From assembly GCA_001606155.1 (NCBI GenBank), contig LODT01000006.1, positions 186,001 through 250,000 of the forward strand: a DNA stretch of 64,000 nucleotides, read 5' to 3'. Origin of the DNA: Tieghemostelium lacteum (taxonomy: Eukaryota; Evosea; Eumycetozoa; Dictyosteliales; Raperosteliaceae). Shown piece after piece: positions 33,959 to 43,496 of this stretch. Numbering within the stretch: position 1 is the stretch's first letter; each line of letters starts with the position of its first letter. A model generated the notes under the pieces. The model worked only from the letters and a program-made list of their open reading frames with translations, ran no database searches and was not told the origin of the DNA. The position numbers were made by a program, and so were the translations under genes.

Positions 33959-34911
33959 ATGTTGGCTTTTATTCAAATAATTATTAGTTTCTTAAATTTT
34001 CTATGTAATTTAATTAAATTAAATTTTGAACAAAAAAAGAAAATTAGAGGATATAAAATAATAAAGAGATTAGGAAGTGGTTCTTATGGATGTGTATACC
34101 ACTGCGAGGAGATCTCTACAGGTAGAGAAGTAGCAGTTAAATGTATTAGTAAAGAACACTCCGAATCCATTCAAAATGAAATTGGAATTTTACAGAGACT
34201 CCGTGGTCACAGAAATATAGTTCAGTTATATTCTTTTTTTGAAAGCAAGGATGAAGTATTTCTGGTAATGGAATTAATTAAAGGTACCACTTTAATGGAG
34301 TTTTTGGTAAACAATAGAGCCCTCTCTGAAAAATGTGCTATGAATTTATTTGAACAATTGGTTAATGCAATTACATATGCACACTACAGAAAGGTAGTTC
34401 ATAGAGATCTCAAGGCTCAGAACATCATGATTGATAAATATGGTAACTTGAAGGTTATTGACTTTGGTCTTGGTGTAATGGACTATATCCACAACCTCAA
34501 TGATGTTGGAAGCTCCTTGACTTGTATAGCTCCTGAGGTACTTAACGGTGGTTTCTATGATGGTACAGTTAGTGATGTATGGTCTCTTGGAGTCTTGCTC
34601 TATATGATGGTCACTGGTGTCCACCCATTCGATCCTGATGTCTATGGTAATGCTGATATGAATCCATCCTATTTGAAATGGTTGTGTGAGAATTTGACTC
34701 TAATACCGCCTATTGTAGATACCAAATTCCACAATATCTGTCTCCAATTTGTAAGGATCTGATTCAAAGCTGCCTCAGGGATTGCGGTTCCAGAATTAGC
34801 TCCAGAGATGTCAGAGATCATTTCTGGTTCAAATGCTCAACTGCATCTAAAACAATCAGTTCTAGATGCTTTGCTGTTGGAATGCCAAAGAGTCCATTAT
34901 CAAAATACTAA
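33959..34911 (+). CDS. Membrane-anchored Ser/Thr protein kinase with frame break in C-lobe
   Basis: The N-terminus (MLAFIQIIISFLNFLCNLIK) is a hydrophobic helix that could anchor the kinase. The catalytic domain then follows: Gly-loop LGSGSYGCVY, VAVKC, VHRDLKAQN, DFGLG, CIAPEVL and SDVWSLGVLLYMMVTGVHPF. All active-site residues are present; the sequence looks CAMK/SNF1-like. The first frame stops at 34762, but the missing C-lobe is encoded one frame over: YQIPQYLSPICKDLI...RISSRDVRDHFW, ending with TAA at 34909-34911. The switch must lie near 34685-34700, just after LKWLCE, and is too tight for an intron. So it is either a one-base sequence error or a recent frameshift that removes the last ~70 residues. 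It sits between copies 2 and 3 of the beta-helix family. Confidence 0.8.
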
Positions 34912-35655
34912 TCTCTTTTGGTAAGTAATTATCTTTTCTTTTCTTTCTATTTCTTTTCATTACTAATATTTAATATCAGGTTTCAAATTTAGAAAATAAT
35001 AACTTTAATAATAATAATACAAAGTAGGAATATTGTTGTTCTGTAACTAAACAAATAATTAAGAGTAACCAAAATAATAATAATTATATAATTAGAATGT
35101 TACTCAACAAATTAAATTCTAGTGTATGGATTAATTGTATATCAATTTTAAATTGAATTAAACATTTAATCATGAAGCACTAGATCAACATTAATTTATA
35201 TATATATTTATATATTGAAGATTGTAGGTTTATCAGTAGCCTCCAACTCATATTTAAGTATAAGATTTGAGTGGTTTATATTGCTACTTAGATTAGATAC
35301 AGTTTAATAATCTATTTATTTTATTTATAGATAGGGTTTATCAGTAGCCCTACTCATATTAAGATTAAAATTAAGTGGTTTTTAATTGCCACTTTTATTA
35401 GAATGTTAGATGGCTTGTCCATTTAATATAAACAGAACAACAAAATTAATAATATTATTCCTACAAATATTCCAACAAATCCATCATCTAATTTCAATCC
35501 AATTTCATTAATACAATTTCAAACATTTCAAACATTTCAATAAAATTAAATTAAATTAAACACTAAGGTGTTGTCCTCTTTTAGTATTTAATTCCTTTGT
35601 TTTATTAATTTTTCATTTTTTTTAGATTACGAATTATATATCTATTTGTACAGAC
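34912..35655. other. Intergenic region containing inverted-repeat element
   Basis: 744 bp between the kinase gene and TRMT13. Apart from the inverted-repeat element at 35024-35464 it is plain A/T-rich DNA, with simple repeats such as tttcaaacattt (about 35518-35540) and ttaaattaaa upstream of TRMT13. No ORF is credible. Confidence 0.5.
35024..35464. mobile_element. Short non-coding element with terminal inverted repeats (MITE-like, or solo LTR)
   Basis: About 441 bp bounded by inverted repeats. GTAGGAATAT-TGTTGTTCTGT at 35024-35044 is answered at 35432-35464 by ACAGAACAACA and, after a 12-bp insertion, ATTCCTAC. The 11-bp core (TGTTGTTCTGT / ACAGAACAACA) is perfect. The word TACAAA borders both ends and could be a target duplication. 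Inside, the motif GTTTATCAGTAGCC starts two ~65-bp imperfect direct repeats at about 35227 and 35335, each with a TAAGTGG/TTGAGTGG...TTGC(T/C)ACTT hairpin. No coding capacity is seen. The core also starts TG and ends CA, so a solo LTR cannot be excluded. Confidence 0.5.
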
Positions 35656-37053
35656 ATGTCTAATAAAAATATTAAAAAGGTACCAATAGATCACTCTATA
35701 CCTTTAAAGTTACAACCTACTCAAGAAGATATCGATAACAATGGTAATAGATGCCTATATTGGATTGTAAATAAACAAAAACATCAATCTTATTTCTGTA
35801 AAGCCTCAAAGAGTAAAGATGGTTCAGTTTATTGTACACAACATAAATCTATATCTGATCCAACTTCTGATAATAATATTATAACATGTCCAAATAACCC
35901 TAAACAGTATGTAATGGTTAATTAGACAATTAGACAAAAAAGTTCTGATTCTAAAATGAATTTAAACAGTTATGTATTTGAAAAGAATTTACAAAAACAT
36001 TTAAAAGGTTGTTTAGTTGAGAATTTAGAATCATCTAGATATTATAAAAAAGATGTTAATAGTCTGAGGAACAATGATATAAAGTCATTACCAAGAGTTA
36101 TTTTATCAAAAATTACAACAGAGACATTAGAGGCCATGGCTTTGAAAATTGATTATTTATTTAGTAAATGTTATCCAAATGGTTTGAAAATATCAAATAG
36201 TATACATTCATCATTTGATAGGATATTTAAAGATGGTAGAATACTAAAACACATTCAACAAGAGTCATCAATGGTATCTATACTGGATAGTCGTGGACTA
36301 CTATCCAAAGACTATCTATATTTAGAATTTGGTTCTGGATCTGGTAAATTAAGTAACCATCTATTTCAAGCTCTAGATAAGCATTCTAAAGGTCACATTC
36401 TCATTGATAGACAGAAATTAAAATCACTCTCCAATGCCGATAGATTTATAAAACATGAGACAAACTGTGCATATTTTGAAAGACTGTTAATTGATATAAG
36501 GCATTTGGATCTAGGTAATATAGATATACTTAAATCTGATATTTCTAATTTTGTTGTAATATCTAAACATCTGTGTGGAATGGCAACTGATTTAACATTG
36601 AACTCACTAGATACCCTATTTCAGCAATATCCACATCTTAAACTAAATTTCAAAGGTTTAGGAATTGCAACTTGTTGTCACCATCTCTGTGACTATGATA
36701 ACTATATCAATCAGCAGTTTATAGCAGATGAATTAAAACTAACTGCTGAGGAATTTCAAATTCTCTGTTCTATATCAAGTTGGGCCACACTATCCCAAAG
36801 TGTTGAAAATGAACAACTGTCAACCACTACCTCTACCACTACCACTACTACCACAACAACAACAGATTACAATTCAGATTATGTGTTTACAAAAAAGAGA
36901 AAAGAAGTGTTGGGATACAGTGCAAAGAGAATTATTGATTTTGGTAGATATTTATATATTAAACACAAATTAGGTTTAAATGCATCACTAGATATCTACA
37001 CTGATATGTCCTCTGAAAATCTTTTTATCTCTGCAAACACCATATTTGATTAA
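35656..37053 (+). CDS. trmt13: tRNA:m4X modification enzyme TRM13 (2'-O-methyltransferase at position 4)
   Basis: Exons 35656-35906 and 35970-37053 join across a 63-bp intron (GTATGT...ACAG) to give 444 residues. The splice creates a His codon, completing CPNNPKHYVFEKNLQKHLKGC, the second zinc finger of TRM13. The first (CCCH-type) finger is CLYWIVNKQKHQSYFCKASK...YCTQH. The Rossmann domain follows, with YLEFGSGSGKLSNHL for SAM, VVISKHLCGMATDLTL, and GLGIATCCHHLCDYDNYIN near the active site. A poly-Thr tract (about 285-300) precedes the conserved C-terminal GYSAKRIIDFGRYLYI. The enzyme 2'-O-methylates residue 4 of the acceptor stem of tRNA-His, tRNA-Gly and tRNA-Pro. It interrupts the beta-helix gene cluster. 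Confidence 0.93.
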
Positions 37054-37166
37054 TAAAGTATTTTAAGGATCTAAGAAGACAATTCTTAACTTTTCAGGTC
37101 TTCCGAGGATATTTTTTAAAAAAAAAATTCACATCACATTTTCGTAAATACAACAGTGTAAAAAAA

Positions 37167-38693
37167 ATGATAAAGTATATAACAATACTGTTATTTGTTC
37201 TTTTAGTGAATAATGCTTTTAGTGCACCAGATCAATGTATTATTTATATAGATTCAGCATCTAATAACACTAATATTACATGTGGTTCCACAATGCAGAA
37301 TGCATGTGCAACTATTAAAGATGGTTTCAAGGCATGTGAAGCTCTTAATATTAGTTCCATTTCATTTAATTTGGGCGATGGAACCTATCCACTACCAGCT
37401 AATCTTCAATTATCAATTTTCAACCAAACTTTGGAAATTAATGGTCCTATTGGAGGTAATACAAATTTGCTATTTGTAAATCAGACTGAAACTGTACTTT
37501 TACTTGATCAAGCTGGTCATGGTTTTACTTCATTTTCACTTTCAAATCTAAATATACAGGGATTAGAAACAACATTAGTACAATCCAATAACACCAATTC
37601 ACTCTTCTATATTATTATGATAAATTGTACTTTTGATGGTCAAGGTATGAATTTAGTTGCTCCATTATTTGATTTGGTGGGTATTGCTTCAATTGATAGT
37701 GTATTATCAATTGCCGGATCAAGTTTTATGAACTATGTAGCTACTCAAGATCAACAATTTCCATTGATTTACAGAGGTCAATCATTCCAATTCAAATTGA
37801 CAGATTGTATTGTTAGTAACAACATTGTCACAAACTCAATGTTCTCATCTGTTGGTGACGAAATTATGATATTAAGCTCACAATTCAACCAAAACCAAAT
37901 TAGTAATCAACCATTGTTTAATGTTCTCAGATGTATGTCCTTTTTATTGGAAAATCAATCACAGTTCAATGGAAATGTTCTGACTGGTACCGGAACTAAC
38001 ACAACAGCATTGATAACATTACAAAACTCTACTTTTTGGAATTTTATGGATGTTGAATTTAAACAAAATCAGAATTTAGTAGGTTTATATGTCTATGGGT
38101 CACATAATGATGGTTCTCTGGCTAGAATTCAATTTACAGAGAATACATTGGCACCATATACACCATTTGTTAACGTTCAATTTGGAGTTCAAATTTCTAT
38201 TGAAAACTCCAATTTTACAAATAACAGTGCTTCTGAAAATGGGTTCATCTCCATCGACCATTCCATTGTATCTTTCACATTTTGCACATTTACCTCATCC
38301 TCAGGACTCATTGCCAATATTAACGATAAATCCACAGTTAATTATATTGATCCATCATTCCAAAGTAACGGTCAACCATGGAAATTCTTTTATTGTGGTA
38401 ACTCAAATATCACCTATATGGAAAACAATGATGAATATGAACAATTAATGCAAGCCAATGAGGTTGAATGCAGTCAAGGATGTTATTTTAATAATGTCTT
38501 ATCATCAAACAACGTTTGTGTAATTCCAACTCCATCTCCAACTCCAACCCCTAAATCTGATGACAAACCTAAATGGGGTACAGGTAAAATTATAGTTATT
38601 ATCTTAGCAATTGCAATAACATTGGCTGTCGTTGCTGGTGTTGTATATTATTTCGTCAGACGTAGTAAACATCATCACTACCAAAGAATATAA
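37167..38693 (+). CDS. Beta-helix-like type I membrane protein, family copy 3
   Basis: 508 residues: signal peptide (to about residue 19, ...NNAFSA), Cys box (CIIYIDSASNNTNITCGSTMQNACATIKDGFKACE), a repetitive beta-rich, N-glycosylation-rich ectodomain with units such as NSNFTNNSASENGFISI, a late Cys pair (VECSQGCYF), a TPSPTPTP stalk, one TM helix (about 475-497) and tail RRSKHHHYQRI. The His-rich basic tail is shared with copies 2 and 4. It starts 113 bp after TRMT13 and uses the ordinary A/T-ending codons. Function unknown. Confidence 0.8.
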   Translation: MIKYITILLFVLLVNNAFSAPDQCIIYIDSASNNTNITCGSTMQNACATIKDGFKACEALNISSISFNLGDGTYPLPANLQLSIFNQTLEINGPIGGNTNLLFVNQTETVLLLDQAGHGFTSFSLSNLNIQGLETTLVQSNNTNSLFYIIMINCTFDGQGMNLVAPLFDLVGIASIDSVLSIAGSSFMNYVATQDQQFPLIYRGQSFQFKLTDCIVSNNIVTNSMFSSVGDEIMILSSQFNQNQISNQPLFNVLRCMSFLLENQSQFNGNVLTGTGTNTTALITLQNSTFWNFMDVEFKQNQNLVGLYVYGSHNDGSLARIQFTENTLAPYTPFVNVQFGVQISIENSNFTNNSASENGFISIDHSIVSFTFCTFTSSSGLIANINDKSTVNYIDPSFQSNGQPWKFFYCGNSNITYMENNDEYEQLMQANEVECSQGCYFNNVLSSNNVCVIPTPSPTPTPKSDDKPKWGTGKIIVIILAIAITLAVVAGVVYYFVRRSKHHHYQRI

Positions 38694-38831
38694 ATTTATA
38701 TATTTTTTTAAGAAAATAAATTGATAGAATTTTCAATTGAAAATATCTAAAACTTTCCAGCTCGAAACCACCCACTCGTTTTTTCGAAATCTTAATCAAT
38801 TATTTTTTTTTTTTTTAAATATCAAGACACC

Positions 38832-40325
38832 ATGAAAGTAATTATACTTTGTTTAATAGTATTATTCAGTTTAGTTAATTTATCACTGGGTGATTGCAAT
38901 GTTTATATTTCCAGTGTTTCAAATAACACTAATAATTGTACAAAGGAGACTCCATGTGAATCATTTCAAAATGCACTTAAAGTATGTGAGGATATGAACC
39001 AAACATCCACAATGACATTTAACTTTGATATTGGAAATTATACAATTGAAAATTCAATCCATCAAATGTCCATTTTTAATCAAACTATAATGTTAAATGG
39101 ATCTCAAAATGGTACTACAACTCTATCATTTACCGATCCTGATAGTAAGGTATTGGTTATTTATGAACCAGTTGGAGCAACTTCAGGATCAACCAATTTG
39201 AATTTACAGTACTTGACACTCACCAATCTAGATAATTCATTTTTAAAATCTAGAACCAATATGACCAATGTTGATGTTACTCTTCTTGATTGTAATTTTG
39301 CTAATGTTAATGCTATTAACCCACTTTTTGATATGGTTAGTTATAACACACAAATATCATTGTCTATTCTTAACTCCACATTCCAAGACATGACATCATC
39401 AACCAATCAAACTATCATCTATAGTGGTTCCAATGTTAATCTATCTATCTTGAATAGTAATTTTATAAACAGTCATACAACATCTTCATTAATAACCTCC
39501 AATCAAGATTATATTTCACTTACAAATAGTGTATTCAATAACAATCAAATTGCTGATCAACCAATGATAAGCATTGTAAATGCTGTAAGTGTTTCTATTT
39601 CCCAAGGATCTAGATTTTCTGGAAACTCCCTTTTCCCCAATGGAACAATAGTCCCATTGCTCCAAATTTCAGGTAAAACTTTCATCAGTGGGTTATTCTT
39701 TGAAAACAATACCAATGTAAATGGTTTATTGTTTTCTGGAAATTCTACTACAGTAACTTCAAATTCCTTAATTGTTTCTGGAAATATTTTAAAAGATTAC
39801 TTCCTTCAATTGACATCTCAATCCAAATTAAATATTATGAATGCTCAATTTACCAAGAACAGTGTATCATCCACAGGTTCATTTTTCTCAGCTATTGATA
39901 ACTCCACATTAGAATTATTCGATAGTTCTTTTGTTGAAAATACTGGATATATTAATAATGTCATCTACTCTGATGCCACTTTTGGGGACAATACATTCTC
40001 TGATAATACCAATTTTGAATTCTTCTATTGTGATCACTCCAATGTATTCTATACCGGTGACTATCCATTGAGTGCTCTAATTGCACAATCTGATATAGTT
40101 TGTGGTGAAATTTGCATCATTAACTATAAACCTGGATGCATACAACCTGGAGGCACTCAATCAAGCTCATCCGATTCCACTCCATCACCCAAAAACAGTA
40201 AATCAGATGCTGGTAAAATTGCATTGATTATCATTTTAATTACAGTTGGTGTTGCCATTACTGCTGGTGTTGTTTACTATTTTGTTAAAAGACATCATAA
40301 ACATCACTACACCCGTTTACATTAA
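38832..40325 (+). CDS. Beta-helix-like type I membrane protein, family copy 4
   Basis: 497 residues: signal peptide (to about 20), Cys box (CNVYISSVSNNTNNCTKETPCESFQNALKVCED), Asn-rich repeats with frequent N-x-T/S sites, a late Cys cluster (IVCGEICIINYKPGC), a Ser-rich stalk, one TM helix (about 464-486) and tail KRHHKHHYTRLH. It lies 138 bp after copy 3. Its start resembles copy 1 in the MSI(F/Y)(N/S)Q segment. The four genes share exon structure (no introns), which is consistent with tandem duplication. Function unknown. Confidence 0.8.
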   Translation: MKVIILCLIVLFSLVNLSLGDCNVYISSVSNNTNNCTKETPCESFQNALKVCEDMNQTSTMTFNFDIGNYTIENSIHQMSIFNQTIMLNGSQNGTTTLSFTDPDSKVLVIYEPVGATSGSTNLNLQYLTLTNLDNSFLKSRTNMTNVDVTLLDCNFANVNAINPLFDMVSYNTQISLSILNSTFQDMTSSTNQTIIYSGSNVNLSILNSNFINSHTTSSLITSNQDYISLTNSVFNNNQIADQPMISIVNAVSVSISQGSRFSGNSLFPNGTIVPLLQISGKTFISGLFFENNTNVNGLLFSGNSTTVTSNSLIVSGNILKDYFLQLTSQSKLNIMNAQFTKNSVSSTGSFFSAIDNSTLELFDSSFVENTGYINNVIYSDATFGDNTFSDNTNFEFFYCDHSNVFYTGDYPLSALIAQSDIVCGEICIINYKPGCIQPGGTQSSSSDSTPSPKNSKSDAGKIALIIILITVGVAITAGVVYYFVKRHHKHHYTRLH

Positions 40326-40451
40326 ATTTACAACTACATAATAAAATATTAAATAGTCACGTATGTAGATCTTTTCTATTTTATATTCATATTATTCTTT
40401 TAGTTTTATTTTGGGATTTTTATATATTAAATAGTTTTTTGTTAAGGGGTA

Positions 40452-42317
40452 TTACATATAACTATTACCGGAATTATATTGTAGTACTAATTGGTCATTA
40501 TTCAGTTTACCCAAATTGGAAAGAGATTTGAAATTGAATTTCAATTTGTTAAAATAATCAATTGGACCACCAGCAAAACCACCCATAAAATAAACTTCTC
40601 CATCAGCCACACAGGCAGTACCCATATCTCTAGCAGGTGGACGAGGTTCTTGAATAGAAGGTACAGACCAAAACATTGACTCTGTATCGAGTACATAAAT
40701 CTCATTGGTCACACAGAATCTTGGTTTTGAACCACCACCAAAAATAAATAGATATCTACCAATGTTGAATGAGATTGCAAAAGTACTGGTTTGAACATCA
40801 CCTTTTACAACTGGTTTAGTCCAATGTTGGGTATCAGTATCAAATACATGAATGTCATTGAATTTCTCTACCCAACCATCAGATTCATTCCAAACACCAC
40901 CACCAAACAAGTATAGTTTAGACCCGATTGCAGTCATACAGTGACCTGAACGAGCACATGGTTTGTCACCTGTAACGTCAGGTTGAGACCACACCATGGT
41001 TTCTGTATTTAGACAATGAAGATCATCTAATACTTGATATCTACCAGACTCATCATTATTATTACCACCAAATATATATACATTTTTACCAACAACAGCT
41101 GAAGCATGATTAGTTCTGGAGACTGGTGATTTACCACCAATAAACTCTTTTGGAATATTAGACCAAGATCTATTGGCAGTATTGAAGACTGCCAAATCAA
41201 AGTTTGTAGACTGACCATCAAAACCACCAAAAATGTAAATTTTCTCACCCACAGCACCAGATGTATGTCTACTGAAATTGGGTACACGATCACCTTTAAT
41301 TTGTGGTTTGGAGAAAGTCTGATTCTCAATGTCATAGTATATAATATCATTGAATCTCTTGGTATCAGTCTCTTGTCCACCAATGAAAATGATCTTCTTA
41401 CCCACTAAAGTAGAGGTATGTTTAAAACGTCTACTTGGTAGACTACCATAGAACTTTGGTGCAATCCATTTGGCACAATTCACCGATGACAATGCCAACT
41501 TTTCAAAGAAATAGGATTTGTATTCAAAATCTGGGTGATACTTCTTTGCAATTTTCCATTGGTTTTTGAAACAGTTCTTTCTCCATAGTGTTCTTTCGTT
41601 ACTTAGTCTATTAAAGAGTTTACATGTGCTACTGATACTAATCAAATCTCTAGCACGTAGAAATGACATTATCTTTAGTTGAATCTCTTCAGGGAACTTT
41701 AGTATATAGTAAAAATGATTAAAATAGAAATCATTAGATTGGTAAATGTGTATGGAAGACTCTGACAATGACAATGACTGTTTTCTTGAACTAAAATATT
41801 TTGGAGATTTCATTGATAATAATTTTGGACCACTCTTTCCTTTAACTTTAATCACATGATGTTGATTATTATTATTATTATTACTATTGTTATTGTTATA
41901 TTGTTTTGGTATAAATTGAATTGAACCATTTGACGAATAATATTGATGAAAAATCTCACCACTTCCAGATAAACTGTCACAATCAGACATTGAATCATCA
42001 GTACTTGAAGAGGTATTTGAATCAAAATCATCAATTACAATACCAATCTCTCTATTGTATCCTGAATAATCGATTTCAGTTATAAATGAATTTAAAGGTC
42101 TTGATATTCCACCAGTTGAATCATCAGAACCAATGGAAATATTTAATTTTTTTAGAGTATTACTACTACTATTTAATTTCTTTTTTGGTAAACTGGAATT
42201 GAACAATTTCTTTTTTCTTGAACCACTACTGGTTAGTGGTTGATCTTGGAGTATCTGTTCTTCAGATTGAGAATTACCTCCAACAAATGATTTAAATAAT
42301 GAAAAAAATGATGCCAT
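40452..42317 (-). CDS. F-box and Kelch-repeat protein
   Basis: 621 residues in one exon. The N-terminal ~200 residues are Ser/Asn-rich and basic. The F-box runs from about 207 (FPEEIQLKIMSFLRARDLIS...TCKLFNRLSNERTLWRKNC). From about 285, five or six Kelch repeats follow, each with a Gly pair and spaced Tyr/Trp: GKKIIFIGGQET, GEKIYIFGGFDG, GKNVYIFGGNNND, GSKLYLFGGGVW, GRYLFIFGGGSK and DGEVYFMGGFAG. These build a beta-propeller for substrate binding, so the protein is probably an SCF ubiquitin-ligase receptor. It converges on beta-helix copy 4, with 126 bp between the stops. Confidence 0.87.
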   Translation of the reverse strand: MASFFSLFKSFVGGNSQSEEQILQDQPLTSSGSRKKKLFNSSLPKKKLNSSSNTLKKLNISIGSDDSTGGISRPLNSFITEIDYSGYNREIGIVIDDFDSNTSSSTDDSMSDCDSLSGSGEIFHQYYSSNGSIQFIPKQYNNNNSNNNNNNQHHVIKVKGKSGPKLLSMKSPKYFSSRKQSLSLSESSIHIYQSNDFYFNHFYYILKFPEEIQLKIMSFLRARDLISISSTCKLFNRLSNERTLWRKNCFKNQWKIAKKYHPDFEYKSYFFEKLALSSVNCAKWIAPKFYGSLPSRRFKHTSTLVGKKIIFIGGQETDTKRFNDIIYYDIENQTFSKPQIKGDRVPNFSRHTSGAVGEKIYIFGGFDGQSTNFDLAVFNTANRSWSNIPKEFIGGKSPVSRTNHASAVVGKNVYIFGGNNNDESGRYQVLDDLHCLNTETMVWSQPDVTGDKPCARSGHCMTAIGSKLYLFGGGVWNESDGWVEKFNDIHVFDTDTQHWTKPVVKGDVQTSTFAISFNIGRYLFIFGGGSKPRFCVTNEIYVLDTESMFWSVPSIQEPRPPARDMGTACVADGEVYFMGGFAGGPIDYFNKLKFNFKSLSNLGKLNNDQLVLQYNSGNSYM

Positions 42318-43496
42318 TTTTTTTTTGTTTGTTATTTATATATATATATCTATAAAATATGTAATAAAAAAAATATCTGATATTTAATTATTTTTTTTTT
42401 AGTTATATATTCTAAAATGTTAATTTAAATAAATAGAGTTAGATATTTGTTTTTTTTTTTTTGATTTAAAAAAATTTAATATATAATTAATAAATTAAAT
42501 TAGAAGAAGAAAGGACAACAAAATATCAGATGTGTACTGCAGTTGTTTCATTTGATTTGTTTATACTTTTTAAAATAAACAAAAAAAAAAAAAAATTAAG
42601 TAGTAACTCTCTGGAGTGGTTTTAGTTTGTGTGTATTTTAAACCATTTTTAAAAATTGTTTAATACTATTGAATAGTGAATTGATAGAATGTGGGGTTGT
42701 TGTTCTGTTGGTTATAAAAAATTTATTTTTATATTGGACACACTCTCCACAAAACACACACTATTTAAAATGGTAGTGTGTTGCAAAAACCAAAAATAAT
42801 CCAAAAACTAATCATTTTCAAAGACAGCCACTGTCAAACTATCACTAATAATAACACTATGCCAATGCTGAAAAGATTGGATTTTAAAACATAAAATCAA
42901 AAAAATGTGTGTTTTTATCTGATTGTGCTTTTAAAAATAAAAATTATCACATCACTGGGGAGATTTGGATAAATTGAGTGGGTGAATTTGTTTAAAAATA
43001 GGAATTACTTTGTTTTTACCTACTTTCAGAGTATTTCAAGAGAAGGGGTGTAATTTTACAATAGAATTAGAGTTATATATATATGATATTCTAAAAATCT
43101 AATTTTCTTAATTTTCCTACAACCAAACAAATAAATATATATACTTTTTTTTGGAACAAACAAAACAAAGATAAAAGAAAATACAAAAATACTACTACAA
43201 CAACAAAGTTAAATGTAACTAAAAAAATCAAATAAGTTACTGAATAATTCTATAAATTAATAATATGAAATAAAATATTTAAAAAAAAAAAAAACAATTC
43301 CAAGATGTATAAAAAAAAACTGAATCTAACCGCATTGCAATTGCTTTTTTAAAACAAAAAAAAAAAAATCAAATTAGAATGTTGCGTAACTTGAAAAACC
43401 ACAACGCGTACATATTTACTTTTGAGTGAGAATCTATCAATTGGTGAATTTTGAAATTTCGGATATTTGATGATACCATTCCAAGCCTTGGACTTA
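42318..43496. other. 1.2-kb intergenic region (upstream of F-box/Kelch gene)
   Basis: The longest plain gap in the window. It contains many oligo(A)/(T) runs, a CACACA/GTGTGT-rich part (about 42725-42790, including a short palindromic cacacactat...atagtgtg-like stretch) and no credible ORF. It may hold a long 5' UTR or enhancer of the F-box/Kelch gene and the 3' end of PPWD1. No RNA gene could be recognised. Confidence 0.45.

Noticed and set aside
35907-35969. Possible separate small Cys-rich gene ending at 35925, with a second gene starting at 35956
   Set aside because: A 63-bp intron joins the two frames, creates the His of the second TRM13 zinc finger, and gives a full-length TRMT13.
42725-42800. 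CACACA/GTGTGT-rich palindromic stretch as a possible RNA gene
   Set aside because: The pairing is short and low-complexity, and no promoter, terminator or conserved motif accompanies it.
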